A DNA stretch of 17,968 nucleotides, from NCBI GenBank assembly GCA_900128395.1, contig LT649614.1, positions 1 to 17,968 on the forward strand, written 5' to 3'. This document shows, piece by piece, positions 8,470 to 17,400 of the stretch. Position numbers and translations under genes: made by a program. Each line of letters opens with the position of its first letter. Position 1 is the stretch's first letter. This DNA is from Stramenopiles sp. TOSAG23-2. Lineage: Eukaryota > Sar. The notes beneath the pieces were generated by a model, which did not search any database, was not told the DNA's origin, and saw nothing but the letters and a program-made list of their open reading frames with translations.

Positions 8470-10896
8470 ATGGATGAAAGTAAAACTGTCGATGCTAATA
8501 ATATTTCATCCTCGTCAAAATATAATGAGGAGAGCAAAACTGAAAGTAAGTCAAACGATAATATAAAAGAACAAAAAGTACGTGATAAAATTGATCATGC
8601 ATTAGCGCAAAGCGTTAAAAGTAGGGAACGAAAGCCTCAGCCATTGGAAACAGGCTTTGTACCATTTGCAGAAAAAGGTAGAAAAATTACAAAAGCAAGT
8701 TTAATTGTACGGTTAGAACAAGAATTAGAAGATGTTGAACGGCAATTAGCAGGTATAAGTGAAATAAGAACTGATAATTTTTATAAGGAAAGAGACCGAA
8801 GCCGGACACCATCAGCATCAAGTAGGGGAAGTTCTCGTTCAAGCGGTTTGTATAGAAAAAATAAACGACCTGGCACTGCACCAAGATCACGTTCTGCAAA
8901 TAACAGATTAAAGCGGATTGATCATTCAGATAGTGATTCTAAAAAGAAAAGACCACAAAGTGCAAGTGCAAGCACAACAAGAATGAGACAACAATCGCAA
9001 AGACAAAAAAGTGGTGGACGTAAATCGAATACTACTACTACTACTAATAATAATAAAGCATCATCAAATAGAAATAATGCACGTCCTGAATCGAATTATA
9101 ATAATGATAATAATAATGCTCGAAGCAGGCGTCCACAAACAGCAGGTAGAGGACGAACATCAGCACCATCATCTGCAACAAGTAGTAGAAATACATATAC
9201 ATCTTCGAATAATAATAATAATAGAAATAAACGACCACAATCCTCACCATTAGTAAGACATGGTGCAGTTGGTCGTAAACCAAGGAAACTACGTAGCATT
9301 GCTGGTTATACTGCACCTGATTTAATATATGATGAAGGTTTATTAGCAAAAGCAAGACAATTAAATGCAAAAGATTTAACTAAAATGGGTGATTCCAATT
9401 TATTTAGACAAGCATGTTTAAAAAGTGGCTGTACGTTTAAAGCAGTATTTCCAAAACCAGTTAGTACTTTTATGAATGTTAAAATTGGTTTTCAACGAAT
9501 GCGTTTAAATGGTGAAGAAGCACATGAACGATGGGCAGCATTTGAAGATAGAAGATTAAAATTATTAGCAACGGTATTGACGGAACGTCAAAATATTATT
9601 GAAGAAATGAAAAAAAAACAATGGGAAACAGATCCATCTAATCCAAAAGCAAAACCATCAGGTAATAATTTAACGGGTTTAGCATCAAAAGCATTAGTAG
9701 AGGAAGATAGACGTTCAAAGCAAGTAAAGCGAAATCAAATGCGCAATCATCAGTTGCTTTTAAATGAAAATAAAGCATTAGAGCAACGTCGTATTGATTA
9801 TGAGAAACGTTTGAAACAAAGGGCTAAACGGGAGAAAGATCTCATGGAAAAAAAACATAAACATGAATTAAGGAAAATGGAAGTTAGTCGTAAAAAAGAA
9901 GCCGCATTGCAATTAGCGCGTAAGCAACGTGAAGAGAAAGATCGTGAAAGATTATTGAAAGGAGAAGCAACACAACGACGTAAATTTGAACGCGCAGAAC
10001 GAATACGACTGGCAAAAGCAAATGCTAATAAAGAAAAAGAAAAAATAGAACGTGAACGTAAACGGCATCGGGATCAGGTAAAAAAAGATCGTGAAAAAGC
10101 AATGTTACAAAAAGAAAAAATGATACGTATACGATTGTTGCAAAAAGATAAACATATTGAAAAACAAAATAAATTAAAACGACGAGAATGGCATGAGAAA
10201 AAAAAAGAAGCATTGTTTAAATCGCAAACGAAAAAAGAAAATTTAGAACGTATTAAACAACAACAAAATTATCATCGTGTCAAATTAAGGGAACAATTGA
10301 AACAAGCAGATTTAAAACGTGAGAGAATGAATGAATTGAATGTAGCAGTAATAGAAGAAAGACGTAAAGAAAGGAAGATAGCGTTGATAAATAAACATTC
10401 CTTGAAACGTGGTACACCAGTTGAACGTAATATTATGCCAGGACCTGGTGCATATTCCATACCAACAACTATTGGTGGTGATGGCAAAGGTTTTAAAATA
10501 GGTGATGAAAATCCAATGGGTTATATTGAAATTGTAGTAAATCGTGCAAAACAAATACCTGGACCAAATGCATATGGTTTTGCTGATTATCCAAAGAAAA
10601 TGAAAGCAGTGAAATTTTCAGATGCCAATGTACCATCTGATGTGGAATGGATCATGCGACGTAGTAGAGAAGTACCAGCGGCTGATGCATATCAAAATGG
10701 CAATGCATTTAAAAGTGATACACCAGCATTTAGCATGGGTAATTTCAAACCAAAAAGTGATATTGATTGGATCATGGCACGTAGTGCTAGTACACCTGGT
10801 CCTAGTGATTATTATGAAGGTTTACCAAAACCACGTAGTCCATTGAGGAAAGTTGCTAAGAAATTAGGCGTAGATGTTGAAGCTACTGATGATTGA
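8470..10896 (+). CDS. Coiled-coil protein with C-terminal SHIPPO/STPGR (PGPxxY) repeats, probable axonemal protein
   Basis: This is an 808-residue intronless frame. I chose the ATG at 8470 (MDESKTVDANN); the frame is open a few codons upstream but has no other ATG there. In order: an acidic N-terminus; a basic disordered Ser/Asn/Arg-rich region (about 110-265) with KRPGTAP (132-138), KRPQSA (160-165), RRPQTAG (220-226) and KRPQSSP (254-260); a probably folded segment (about 270-360); a highly charged single-helix or coiled-coil region (about 365-645); then four repeats about 40 residues apart, PGPGAY (657), PGPNAY (697), a degenerate VPAADAY (735) and TPGPSDYY (775). Two repeats are preceded by WIMRRS or WIMARS. 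SHIPPO/ODF3-type repeats belong to proteins on or inside flagellar microtubules, which is the expected location. AATAAA at 10920-10925 is a candidate poly(A) signal. Confidence 0.88.
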   Translation: MDESKTVDANNISSSSKYNEESKTESKSNDNIKEQKVRDKIDHALAQSVKSRERKPQPLETGFVPFAEKGRKITKASLIVRLEQELEDVERQLAGISEIRTDNFYKERDRSRTPSASSRGSSRSSGLYRKNKRPGTAPRSRSANNRLKRIDHSDSDSKKKRPQSASASTTRMRQQSQRQKSGGRKSNTTTTTNNNKASSNRNNARPESNYNNDNNNARSRRPQTAGRGRTSAPSSATSSRNTYTSSNNNNNRNKRPQSSPLVRHGAVGRKPRKLRSIAGYTAPDLIYDEGLLAKARQLNAKDLTKMGDSNLFRQACLKSGCTFKAVFPKPVSTFMNVKIGFQRMRLNGEEAHERWAAFEDRRLKLLATVLTERQNIIEEMKKKQWETDPSNPKAKPSGNNLTGLASKALVEEDRRSKQVKRNQMRNHQLLLNENKALEQRRIDYEKRLKQRAKREKDLMEKKHKHELRKMEVSRKKEAALQLARKQREEKDRERLLKGEATQRRKFERAERIRLAKANANKEKEKIERERKRHRDQVKKDREKAMLQKEKMIRIRLLQKDKHIEKQNKLKRREWHEKKKEALFKSQTKKENLERIKQQQNYHRVKLREQLKQADLKRERMNELNVAVIEERRKERKIALINKHSLKRGTPVERNIMPGPGAYSIPTTIGGDGKGFKIGDENPMGYIEIVVNRAKQIPGPNAYGFADYPKKMKAVKFSDANVPSDVEWIMRRSREVPAADAYQNGNAFKSDTPAFSMGNFKPKSDIDWIMARSASTPGPSDYYEGLPKPRSPLRKVAKKLGVDVEATDD

Positions 10897-11318
10897 AAAA
10901 ATGGAGCACAAAATGAAATAATAAAAAGTAAAAAATATGCATACGAAAGTAAAATGAAAAGTGTCGTGTGTAGTATCATATTAACTTTTTTTTTTAATAA
11001 TTCTCCACATGATCTCTTACACTCTATACGAACCAAAAGCCCCGTAAAAATTTTTATAAAAAAAAATTAGAGTTCTTTTTGCTTTTTGTACGAACATGCA
11101 ATGTATCTCATACGTATGTTTAATATTATATTTAAAAACACACGCACACACACACGCACACCACGCACGACACCCTTAAAATCATGTGTTCAACTATTTA
11201 TTTGTATTTTTAATTCACATGTTTTTTTCCCCTTTTTTATTTTTATTTTATAAATATAATATATTATACGTAATATATTTTATATTTTTCTTATCTTATA
11301 TTAATCACTCTTACTAAA
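10897..11318. other. Convergent 3' spacer with CA-rich tract
   Basis: These 422 bases lie between the ends of two convergent genes. They hold A- and T-runs, AATAAA-like signals for both strands (10920-10925 on plus; TTTTATTT-type runs around 11230-11250 for minus) and a CA/CG-rich tract. No coding frame is credible. Confidence 0.6.
11136..11173. repeat. CA-rich microsatellite
   Basis: An imperfect (CA)n run is interrupted by CACG units, giving repeats of CACGCACACACACACG followed by CACCACGCACGACAC. It lies in the spacer between two convergent 3' ends. Confidence 0.8.
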
Positions 11319-12006
11319 TTATAACATTGCATGATGGAATGATGATGATGAAGGTTGTTTTTCTTTTGTACAATCATATTTAAATGCATTCATCCATGGT
11401 TCATTTAATGGCATAAAATGTTTATTTTCATCTATAGCATCATCATTCATTAATGTAAATATACTTCCATGTGTACCAGGTTCATGTACTTGTCCACGAT
11501 TTGGTTGAGACAATACTTGAATTTGACTTGATATTGCGGTTATCTGGTCAGAATATTCTGATATAACATTTGATACAAAATGTTGGTTCACAATTTCCCA
11601 TTGTGTTGGCATAGTTAATGGTGGTGGCATAGGTTCTGCATATTGTATTGCTAACTCACGTATTGGACGATAACTGATTATTTAAAAAATAAATATATAA
11701 TTAATTTTGTTTGTTAGTATATATTAAAATATTGTACAAAGAGAAATGTAGTCGGGTCTATAGATATATATTAACATACTCTAAATATCCTTGCCCATGT
11801 GGTAATATGGTAACATTTGAACGATAACGATATTTAACTATGATATTTAAACATTTACCAAATTGCCGTGTACTATTATAATGTGATACAATAAATATAA
11901 AATCTGAATTTGTCGTATAAGAAGATGAAAATGTGGATGTTGGTGATATGATGAATATGATAAATGATATTATGATCGATGAGATTGTTATAATATGATA
12001 CGTCAT
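11319..12006 (-). CDS. Small protein with N-terminal signal/anchor and possible tunnelling-fold body (spliced, two exons)
   Basis: Exon 1 is 12006-11780 and exon 2 is 11673-11319, with a 106-base intron; the joined length of 582 bases gives 193 residues. The start ATG at 12006 is followed by a strongly hydrophobic segment (ITISSIIISFIIFIISP, about 6-22), fitting a signal peptide or anchor. The body reads as strands (SDFIFIVSHYN, KCLNIIVKYRY), then GYLDYRPIREL across the splice, then PTQWEIVNQHFV, SEYSDQITAISSQIQVL. The order of two strands, a G-x-[LV]-D-[YF] turn into a helix, then PT-x-E and a helix before a last strand is reminiscent of tunnelling-fold proteins such as FolB or the pyruvoyl-tetrahydropterin synthases. 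The zinc or pterin residues are not clearly recognisable, so no activity is claimed. The C-terminus is Ser/His-rich (PSSSSFHHAML). The family is otherwise unrecognised. Confidence 0.65.
11674..11779 (-). other. Spliceosomal intron in the small signal-bearing gene
   Basis: The donor is TTTAGA|GTATGTTAATA and the acceptor TAATCAG|TTATCG, both on the minus strand. Exon 1 ends with two bases of a codon and exon 2 gives the third (GAT, Asp), keeping GYLDYRPIREL in frame. Without splicing, the upstream frame stops soon after entering the intron. Confidence 0.75.
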
Positions 12007-12832
12007 ATTTATAATATATACATATATATATTAATACTACTACTACTAATTAATAATACACGGGTGAAATAACATTTGTCTCTACATGAAACCATATATT
12101 GTACCCCATCCCACACATATATACTTGTAATAATCCTCCACTTTCTTATTTTATATATTTATGCAGTTGTTATGAGATTTGCCCCCAATTTATTCCAATT
12201 TATAATATCATATTGGAAGTTTCTTTTTTTCATCTATTTCTTAAATGGAATAATCAAGGGGCGTAATTAACATTATTTATATGTAATGCTTGTAAATTAT
12301 TATTTGTAATATATTTAAAATATCGGATATTTTACAATTTCAATGACATAAATTTTATAAAGTATTTTGAGGTACTGGTATGCACGCGCATATATATGAA
12401 TTTTACAATTTTGAGTGATTTTCAGTGTTATAAATAGGGTTAAAATTCTTACCATTTCGTTCTTGAAACTACATAATACAATGTACAATAGAAATATAAA
12501 TTAATTTACATTTTTAGGGTTAGGTTTGTTATAATTTAGATTACTATGATAATAATATTGATATAGCATATTGTATTTCTAAATAAAGTAGGGTTAGGTT
12601 TAACAAACAACAAACACGTGTTGTTTTTGATCCATCATTATCTCAAAAGAAGAAGCACCAACAAAAACTCCATCCTCGAAGATAATAAAGAAGAATTGAT
12701 GGGAGTTTGGCCATTGCTGATGGTGGATTGGATGATGATGTATGGTGGTGACAGATATATAGATATATATATTCTTAATAATATCTGTGTAGAACATTCT
12801 TTTATAATACTAATAATAATAATACACAGTAA
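12007..12832. promoter_or_regulatory. Divergent 5' flank with telomere-like repeats
   Basis: These 826 AT-rich bases lie between the start of the small minus-strand gene and the transporter. A TA tract at about 12011-12033 and (ACT)n at about 12034-12048 sit just upstream of the ATG at 12006. The plus-strand side carries two identical TAGGGTTAGGTTT copies and a related ATAGGGTTAAAA. A less AT-rich stretch at 12640-12760 may be 5' UTR of the transporter; it holds short open frames but nothing recognisable. Confidence 0.45.
12515..12601 (+). repeat. Pair of telomere-like 13-base direct repeats
   Basis: TAGGGTTAGGTTT occurs at 12515-12527 and again, identical, at 12589-12601, with starts 74 bases apart. 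A partial relative, ATAGGGTTAAAA, is at about 12435-12445. Each copy contains almost two TTAGGG units. They are upstream of the transporter start, and resemble telo-box promoter elements or short interstitial telomeric sequence. Confidence 0.7.
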
Positions 12833-12934
12833 ATGAGAAAAATAGATATTATCATAAAACAAGAAGAAAAAGGTAATAATAATAACGAAATTAACGAAAT
12901 TAACGAAGAAACTACAAAGTTAATAAACGACGAA

Positions 12935-12967
<33 letters not shown>

Positions 12968-14083
12968 ATGCCTACTACAAACAACGAGAAACAAGGATTG
13001 TCATCTGAAGTACAATTATTAATATCGGTATCAGGTATTTATTTTTTTTACCTATATTATGGTATATTACAAGAACAAATATGGACAACAACGGAAGATG
13101 ATGGTAGTCGTTTTACATTTATGTTATTTTTATTATTAGTACAATGTATTACAAATGCATTTGTTGCATTTATTGGTGCTACATTATTTGATAAAAAAAA
13201 AAACAATGCGAACGACAAAAACAAATCATTACCAATGTCATCTACGGCAAAATCAGCACCAAATTATTTAAAAATGATTTTACCAAATGTTAGTGGTAAC
13301 ATATGGATGGCTGTAATTAGTTTTACCTATTTATCAGCTATGGGTGCAAGTAATCAATCACTTAATTATGTGAATTATCCAACACAAGCATTAGGAAAAT
13401 CATGTAAAATGATACCAATCATGTTATTAAATGTATTGATTGGTGGTAAAAAATATTCATTACGTGAATATTTATGTGTATTATCCATTACGCTTGGTAT
13501 CGTATTCTTTCGATTAGCAAAAAGTAAAGGTGGTAGTGGACAAGAAAATAGTTCCTTTGGTTTGATCTTATTATTTGCATCATTATCATTAGATGGTTTA
13601 ACTGCATCCAATCAACGTTTATTTCGTACGGAATTTAAACCAAGTACATATGGTATGATGTTACAAACAAATCTATGGGCATTATTATATTTATTAATTG
13701 CAAATATTATTACTGGACAAGGACAAACTGGTTCTCAATATTGTATGGAATATACACATATATGGATTGCAATTTTAAAATTTTCATTATGTAGTGCATT
13801 TGGACAAGTATTTATATTTTTCACGATTACTGGACCTGGACCATTAGTATGTACAACAATTACAACAACAAGGAAATTTTTTACGATATTATTAAGTGTA
13901 ATGTTAAATCCAAATAATCATTTAAATAATAATCAATGGATAGCAGTTGGTTTAGTATTTCTTGGTTTAGGTGGTGAAATTGCTGGTAAATATCAAGCAA
14001 AAAATGATAAGAAAAAAATGAAATTAAATAGCCCAAGTAGTAGTCCTAGTCCACGGATGATTAAACCATTAAAATCGCCGTGA
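12833..14083 (+). CDS. SLC35B1: SLC35B1-family ER nucleotide-sugar (or ATP/ADP) transporter
   Basis: This is a 416-residue frame with ATG at 12833, directly preceded by an in-frame TAA. The N-terminal 55 residues are hydrophilic with a run of 10 Asn. The membrane part begins near residue 65 with GIYFFYLYYGILQEQIW, the family's first helix signature. Further SLC35B1 landmarks are NYPTQALGKSCKMIPIML, GKKYSLREYLCVLSI and, near the C-terminus, GPGPLVCTTITTTRKFFTIL followed by QWIAVGLVFLGLGGE. About ten hydrophobic segments fit the drug/metabolite transporter fold. Characterised members sit in the ER membrane and have been assigned UDP-galactose/UDP-glucose transport or ATP/ADP exchange; sequence alone does not choose. 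The cytosolic tail is basic and ends KPLKSP, so it lacks a canonical KKxx retrieval signal. A second possible start, at 12968, follows the Asn run. Confidence 0.93.
12935..12964 (+). repeat. (AAT)10 trinucleotide repeat encoding poly-Asn
   Basis: Ten uninterrupted AAT codons near the start of the transporter frame encode a run of asparagines in the hydrophilic N-terminal tail. It precedes the first membrane segment and the methionine at 12968, so length variation would not affect the transporter core. Confidence 0.9.
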
Positions 14084-14460
14084 ACATGGGGAGGGGGACG
14101 AGGAGAGAAGGTGAAGGTGAAGGCTGCTGGCTGTGTGTGTGTGTGTGAAAAATTGTATGTGTGGTACGGGTGTGTGTGTGCGTACAACTCTCAACATCTC
14201 TCCGAGTGGAAAAGAGCAAAGAAAAAGAAACGGGCGGCGATAGAAAAAAGGGTGTGTTACACTGGACACAGGTACACAGGTTGTTCGTACGGATTCCGTA
14301 ATGATAAAATTGACAAATAATATAATTATTCTAAAAATAATATTATATATGATAAAAAAAAACACACTTTTTTATTTTCTCTATTTCTCTATTCCCTCTC
14401 TCCTCTCTCTCTCCCTCTCTCTTTGTCAACTCTTTAGATCTCTCTCTCTCTCTCTCTCTC
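14084..14460. other. Convergent 3' spacer with GT and CT microsatellites
   Basis: These 377 bases lie between the end of the transporter and the end of the kinase gene. They hold a GA/GGGG-rich patch after the transporter stop (about 14089-14125), a (TG)8 run at 14132-14147, further GTGTGTGTGCG near 14170, A-runs near 14355, and CT-rich DNA from about 14370 to the boundary. No credible coding frame is seen. Confidence 0.6.
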
Positions 14461-14462
14461 TC
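14439..14462. repeat. (TC)12 microsatellite abutting the kinase-gene stop codon
   Basis: Twelve TC units run from 14439 to 14462, with a wider impure CT-rich zone back to about 14370. On the minus strand this reads (GA)n, and the stop codon TGA (14463-14461) forms its first unit. The gene therefore ends inside the edge of the repeat. Confidence 0.9.
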
Positions 14463-17400
14463 ATACCGACAAGTTTTTCCATTCAGTCCACGTCTTCATT
14501 CCAAAACATGTATCGCAGATGCGCATTTTTTGTTTGCTTACGGCAGCGATGACAACACGTTGAGAAGAACATTTCATGCATACCAATTCACCACATTTTC
14601 TACAATGGTGCCGTCTTTTTAGAAGTGTAAATGTAATATCGCAATTTGAACATATGTTTGAAGAATTATTTGGTTTCCAAGTTGATTTATCTATGTGCAA
14701 ATCATATTCTTTTATTGCCTCTTCACGTGATATCTTTTTCCTACCGCCACTACCACTCATCATCATACCAAAACGTTGATCCACACCATATCCATTCTGT
14801 GCTAAAATATCAACATGTTCTGCAGCTACCCAATGGATCGATCCATCACTTTTCTTGAACACTTTCTGGATTTTACCACTTTTGACTAATTTATTCCATT
14901 CTTTCTCTCCAAACCCGTCTTTTCCTAATATCTTTTCCATAACTTCGCTTGCTAATACGGTAGGCAAATCAACGTCCTTATGCGATGGTACTAGTTTCTT
15001 ATGTTTCTCCATCGATTTGATATCGTTTTCAATTTTTGTTATATACTTATTTACTTTTTTCATTTGACCAGTCATTCCAACAATTAATTTAAAACTCTCT
15101 GATAATAAGTCAAAATTGATTGTTTCAACAGCTGTTTTTGCTACAGGAATAAACTTCCCAACTTTTGCTGCTATTGCAAACATTTTTGTGATAAAATAAA
15201 GGTACGGAGCAAGTTTGACTAATAGTGTACCTGGCAATTCAACTAATATTCCATCTCCAAAAGGATCTTTTAAATCCTTGCATTTTCCTGGCAGTAACAT
15301 CGGTCCTTCGTCAACTATATAAAAACGAAAGTATTTTTTCCACCCTACTTTTTCTAACGTATTTTTTTTCAAGTTTTCCGCCCATTTCAATATGCCAGCT
15401 TCTTCTTTCCTTGCCTCTGGGACACAAAAACAAAAATATGGATATTTTGAATTTTGAACATTAATTATTAATTGAAATACACTTTCCATTTTTGTTCCTA
15501 ATTCTTCAACAGAATCTTCTAAACGATTAAATCCATCTTCAATACTTTCTAAAATACGTTGTTCCACTGCAGACAATTTATTGACGATAACCGACATTCG
15601 CATGGAAGCTTCACTACTCCATATACTATGTTTTAATATTTGTGCAAATGAATAACGATCATCTGGATTACGCAGTAACATTTCTTTTAAAATTTTCTTC
15701 ACATCATGTCTTAAATTGGATGGGAATGTTGCTTTAAATTTTGGATTTGCTAAAATCGTTTTGTATTCATCATTTTCAATTAATTCAGGTGCAAAATATT
15801 CTTTTCCAGTAAAGAGACGGTACAAGATCAAACCAAATATAAATACGTCTTGTTTGCTATCTAGTAGCAGCACTTTTTGCGTTCCTTTTTCTTCTTCTTC
15901 TTCTTCTTCTTGCTTCAACATCAACTCTGCGCGTTCAGGGGAAATGTAACCAGGTGTTACTAAATTATCTGAATCCATTCCTTGTGTATTGAACGGTATT
16001 TTAGTAGTATCATCATCATTCATACTATCTCCATTGTTAAACGAGTAAAAGCAACTGTCAAAATCAATTGCCTTGTATTTAAACTCATTGTTGACATTAA
16101 AACTGACGAAATTTCCAGGCTTTACATCTCCCCAAACAATACCACATTCGCTTATGAAATGTCCAATTTCAAGTAGTTGATATGCCACTGATACTTTTTG
16201 TATAAACTGCTGTTTATCGTGTATTGAGGTAAACCTGTCTGCTAGTGTACCACGATGCTCAACACCTCTTTCTAATACAAGAGCATGTGTCCCATTGTTG
16301 TCGTAGTTTGGTATGTAATCATAAAATTTTACAACGTGATCATTTGCTGAATTGCCTCGTTTGTTTTTAAAAAGACGTAATACACTAGCTTCTCTTTCTA
16401 ATGTGTGTGATTTAGTTAATTTGGCAACAAGAGGTGTATTTTGTGCATCGTTTGTATTTGCCAGTACAACTTTTACCCCATCTCGTTTCGATAAATTTCG
16501 TCCACGTATTTGAAAATTATAATTAAAGACAATTTTCCCACTTGCAGAGGCGATGGAATTACTATTTGATATTGAAGTACTAGAGGTGGAATAGCGATTG
16601 GACAAAACGTGTATTGCTTGCGTCAATTTTGACACATGTCCAGATTTGACAATGCCGATTTCGGTTAATGTCTCTGTTGTCATCATACGTATAATATTCA
16701 AATCTTCATATCCTTCATTTAAAAATAGTTCATAGTACATTGATAAATTTAAACTTGAAAAAAAATACGTTAGAAAAAGTAGGGTGGAATAAATTTAAAC
16801 TTGACAACCAATCTTTTACTGCACGTTTTGCATGAGCTACATCTTGTTTTTCTTGTTGCTCCCGCTCTTCTTCTAACCGTTTCTGCTCCATATCAATACG
16901 TACTTGTTCTTTTGCAGCTTTTTCTTGTTCTTCTTTTCGTTTTTGTTCCTCCTTTTTTTGCAACTCTTGTTTTAGCATTTCTAAACGTTTTACCTCTGCT
17001 TTCTCTGCTGCATCTTTTTTTGCTTGTTCAATTGCATCTTGTTTTGCCTTTTCAATCGCTTGTTTTTGACGCTCTAGTTCTTTTTCTTGCTCTAAAAGTT
17101 CTTGTTTTTGTTTTTCTCGCTCAATTTGTTCTCGCTCTTTTTCATATGCAACTTGTTTTGCTTTTAACAGTTCTTCTTCTTGCTTTGCTCGAGCTAATTC
17201 TAATAATTCTTTTCGTTTTATTATTTCTTTTTCTTTCTCAAGAAGGTTTCTTTTAATTTCATTTGAAATTGATGGGAAGTTTTGTTGTAATATTTGTTTT
17301 GCCAACTCTGGCGATGCTAAATGTTGTATTGATGGTTGATGTTTAATATCATTTGCTAATTGTAATGGCGTTTTTCCTTTATTTGTTTTTGCATTCAATT

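Noticed and set aside
9011-9370. Ile/His/Tyr-rich frames over the SHIPPO gene's Asn-rich region
   Set aside because: These are out-of-frame readings of AAT/ACT codon repeats.
12432-12610. A chromosome end or internal telomere block
   Set aside because: There are only two short copies and one partial, with ordinary genes on both sides.
12699-12836. Short frame whose TGA overlaps the transporter ATG as ATGA
   Set aside because: It is 45 codons of low-complexity Ile/Met-rich peptide read from TA-rich spacer. The overlap may be chance, and no transcript start is known. It might act as an upstream frame but is not supportable as a gene.
15500-16560. Pseudokinase
   Set aside because: HRD and DFG are altered, but the catalytic Asp, Lys, Asn, metal Asp and VAK lysine are all present.
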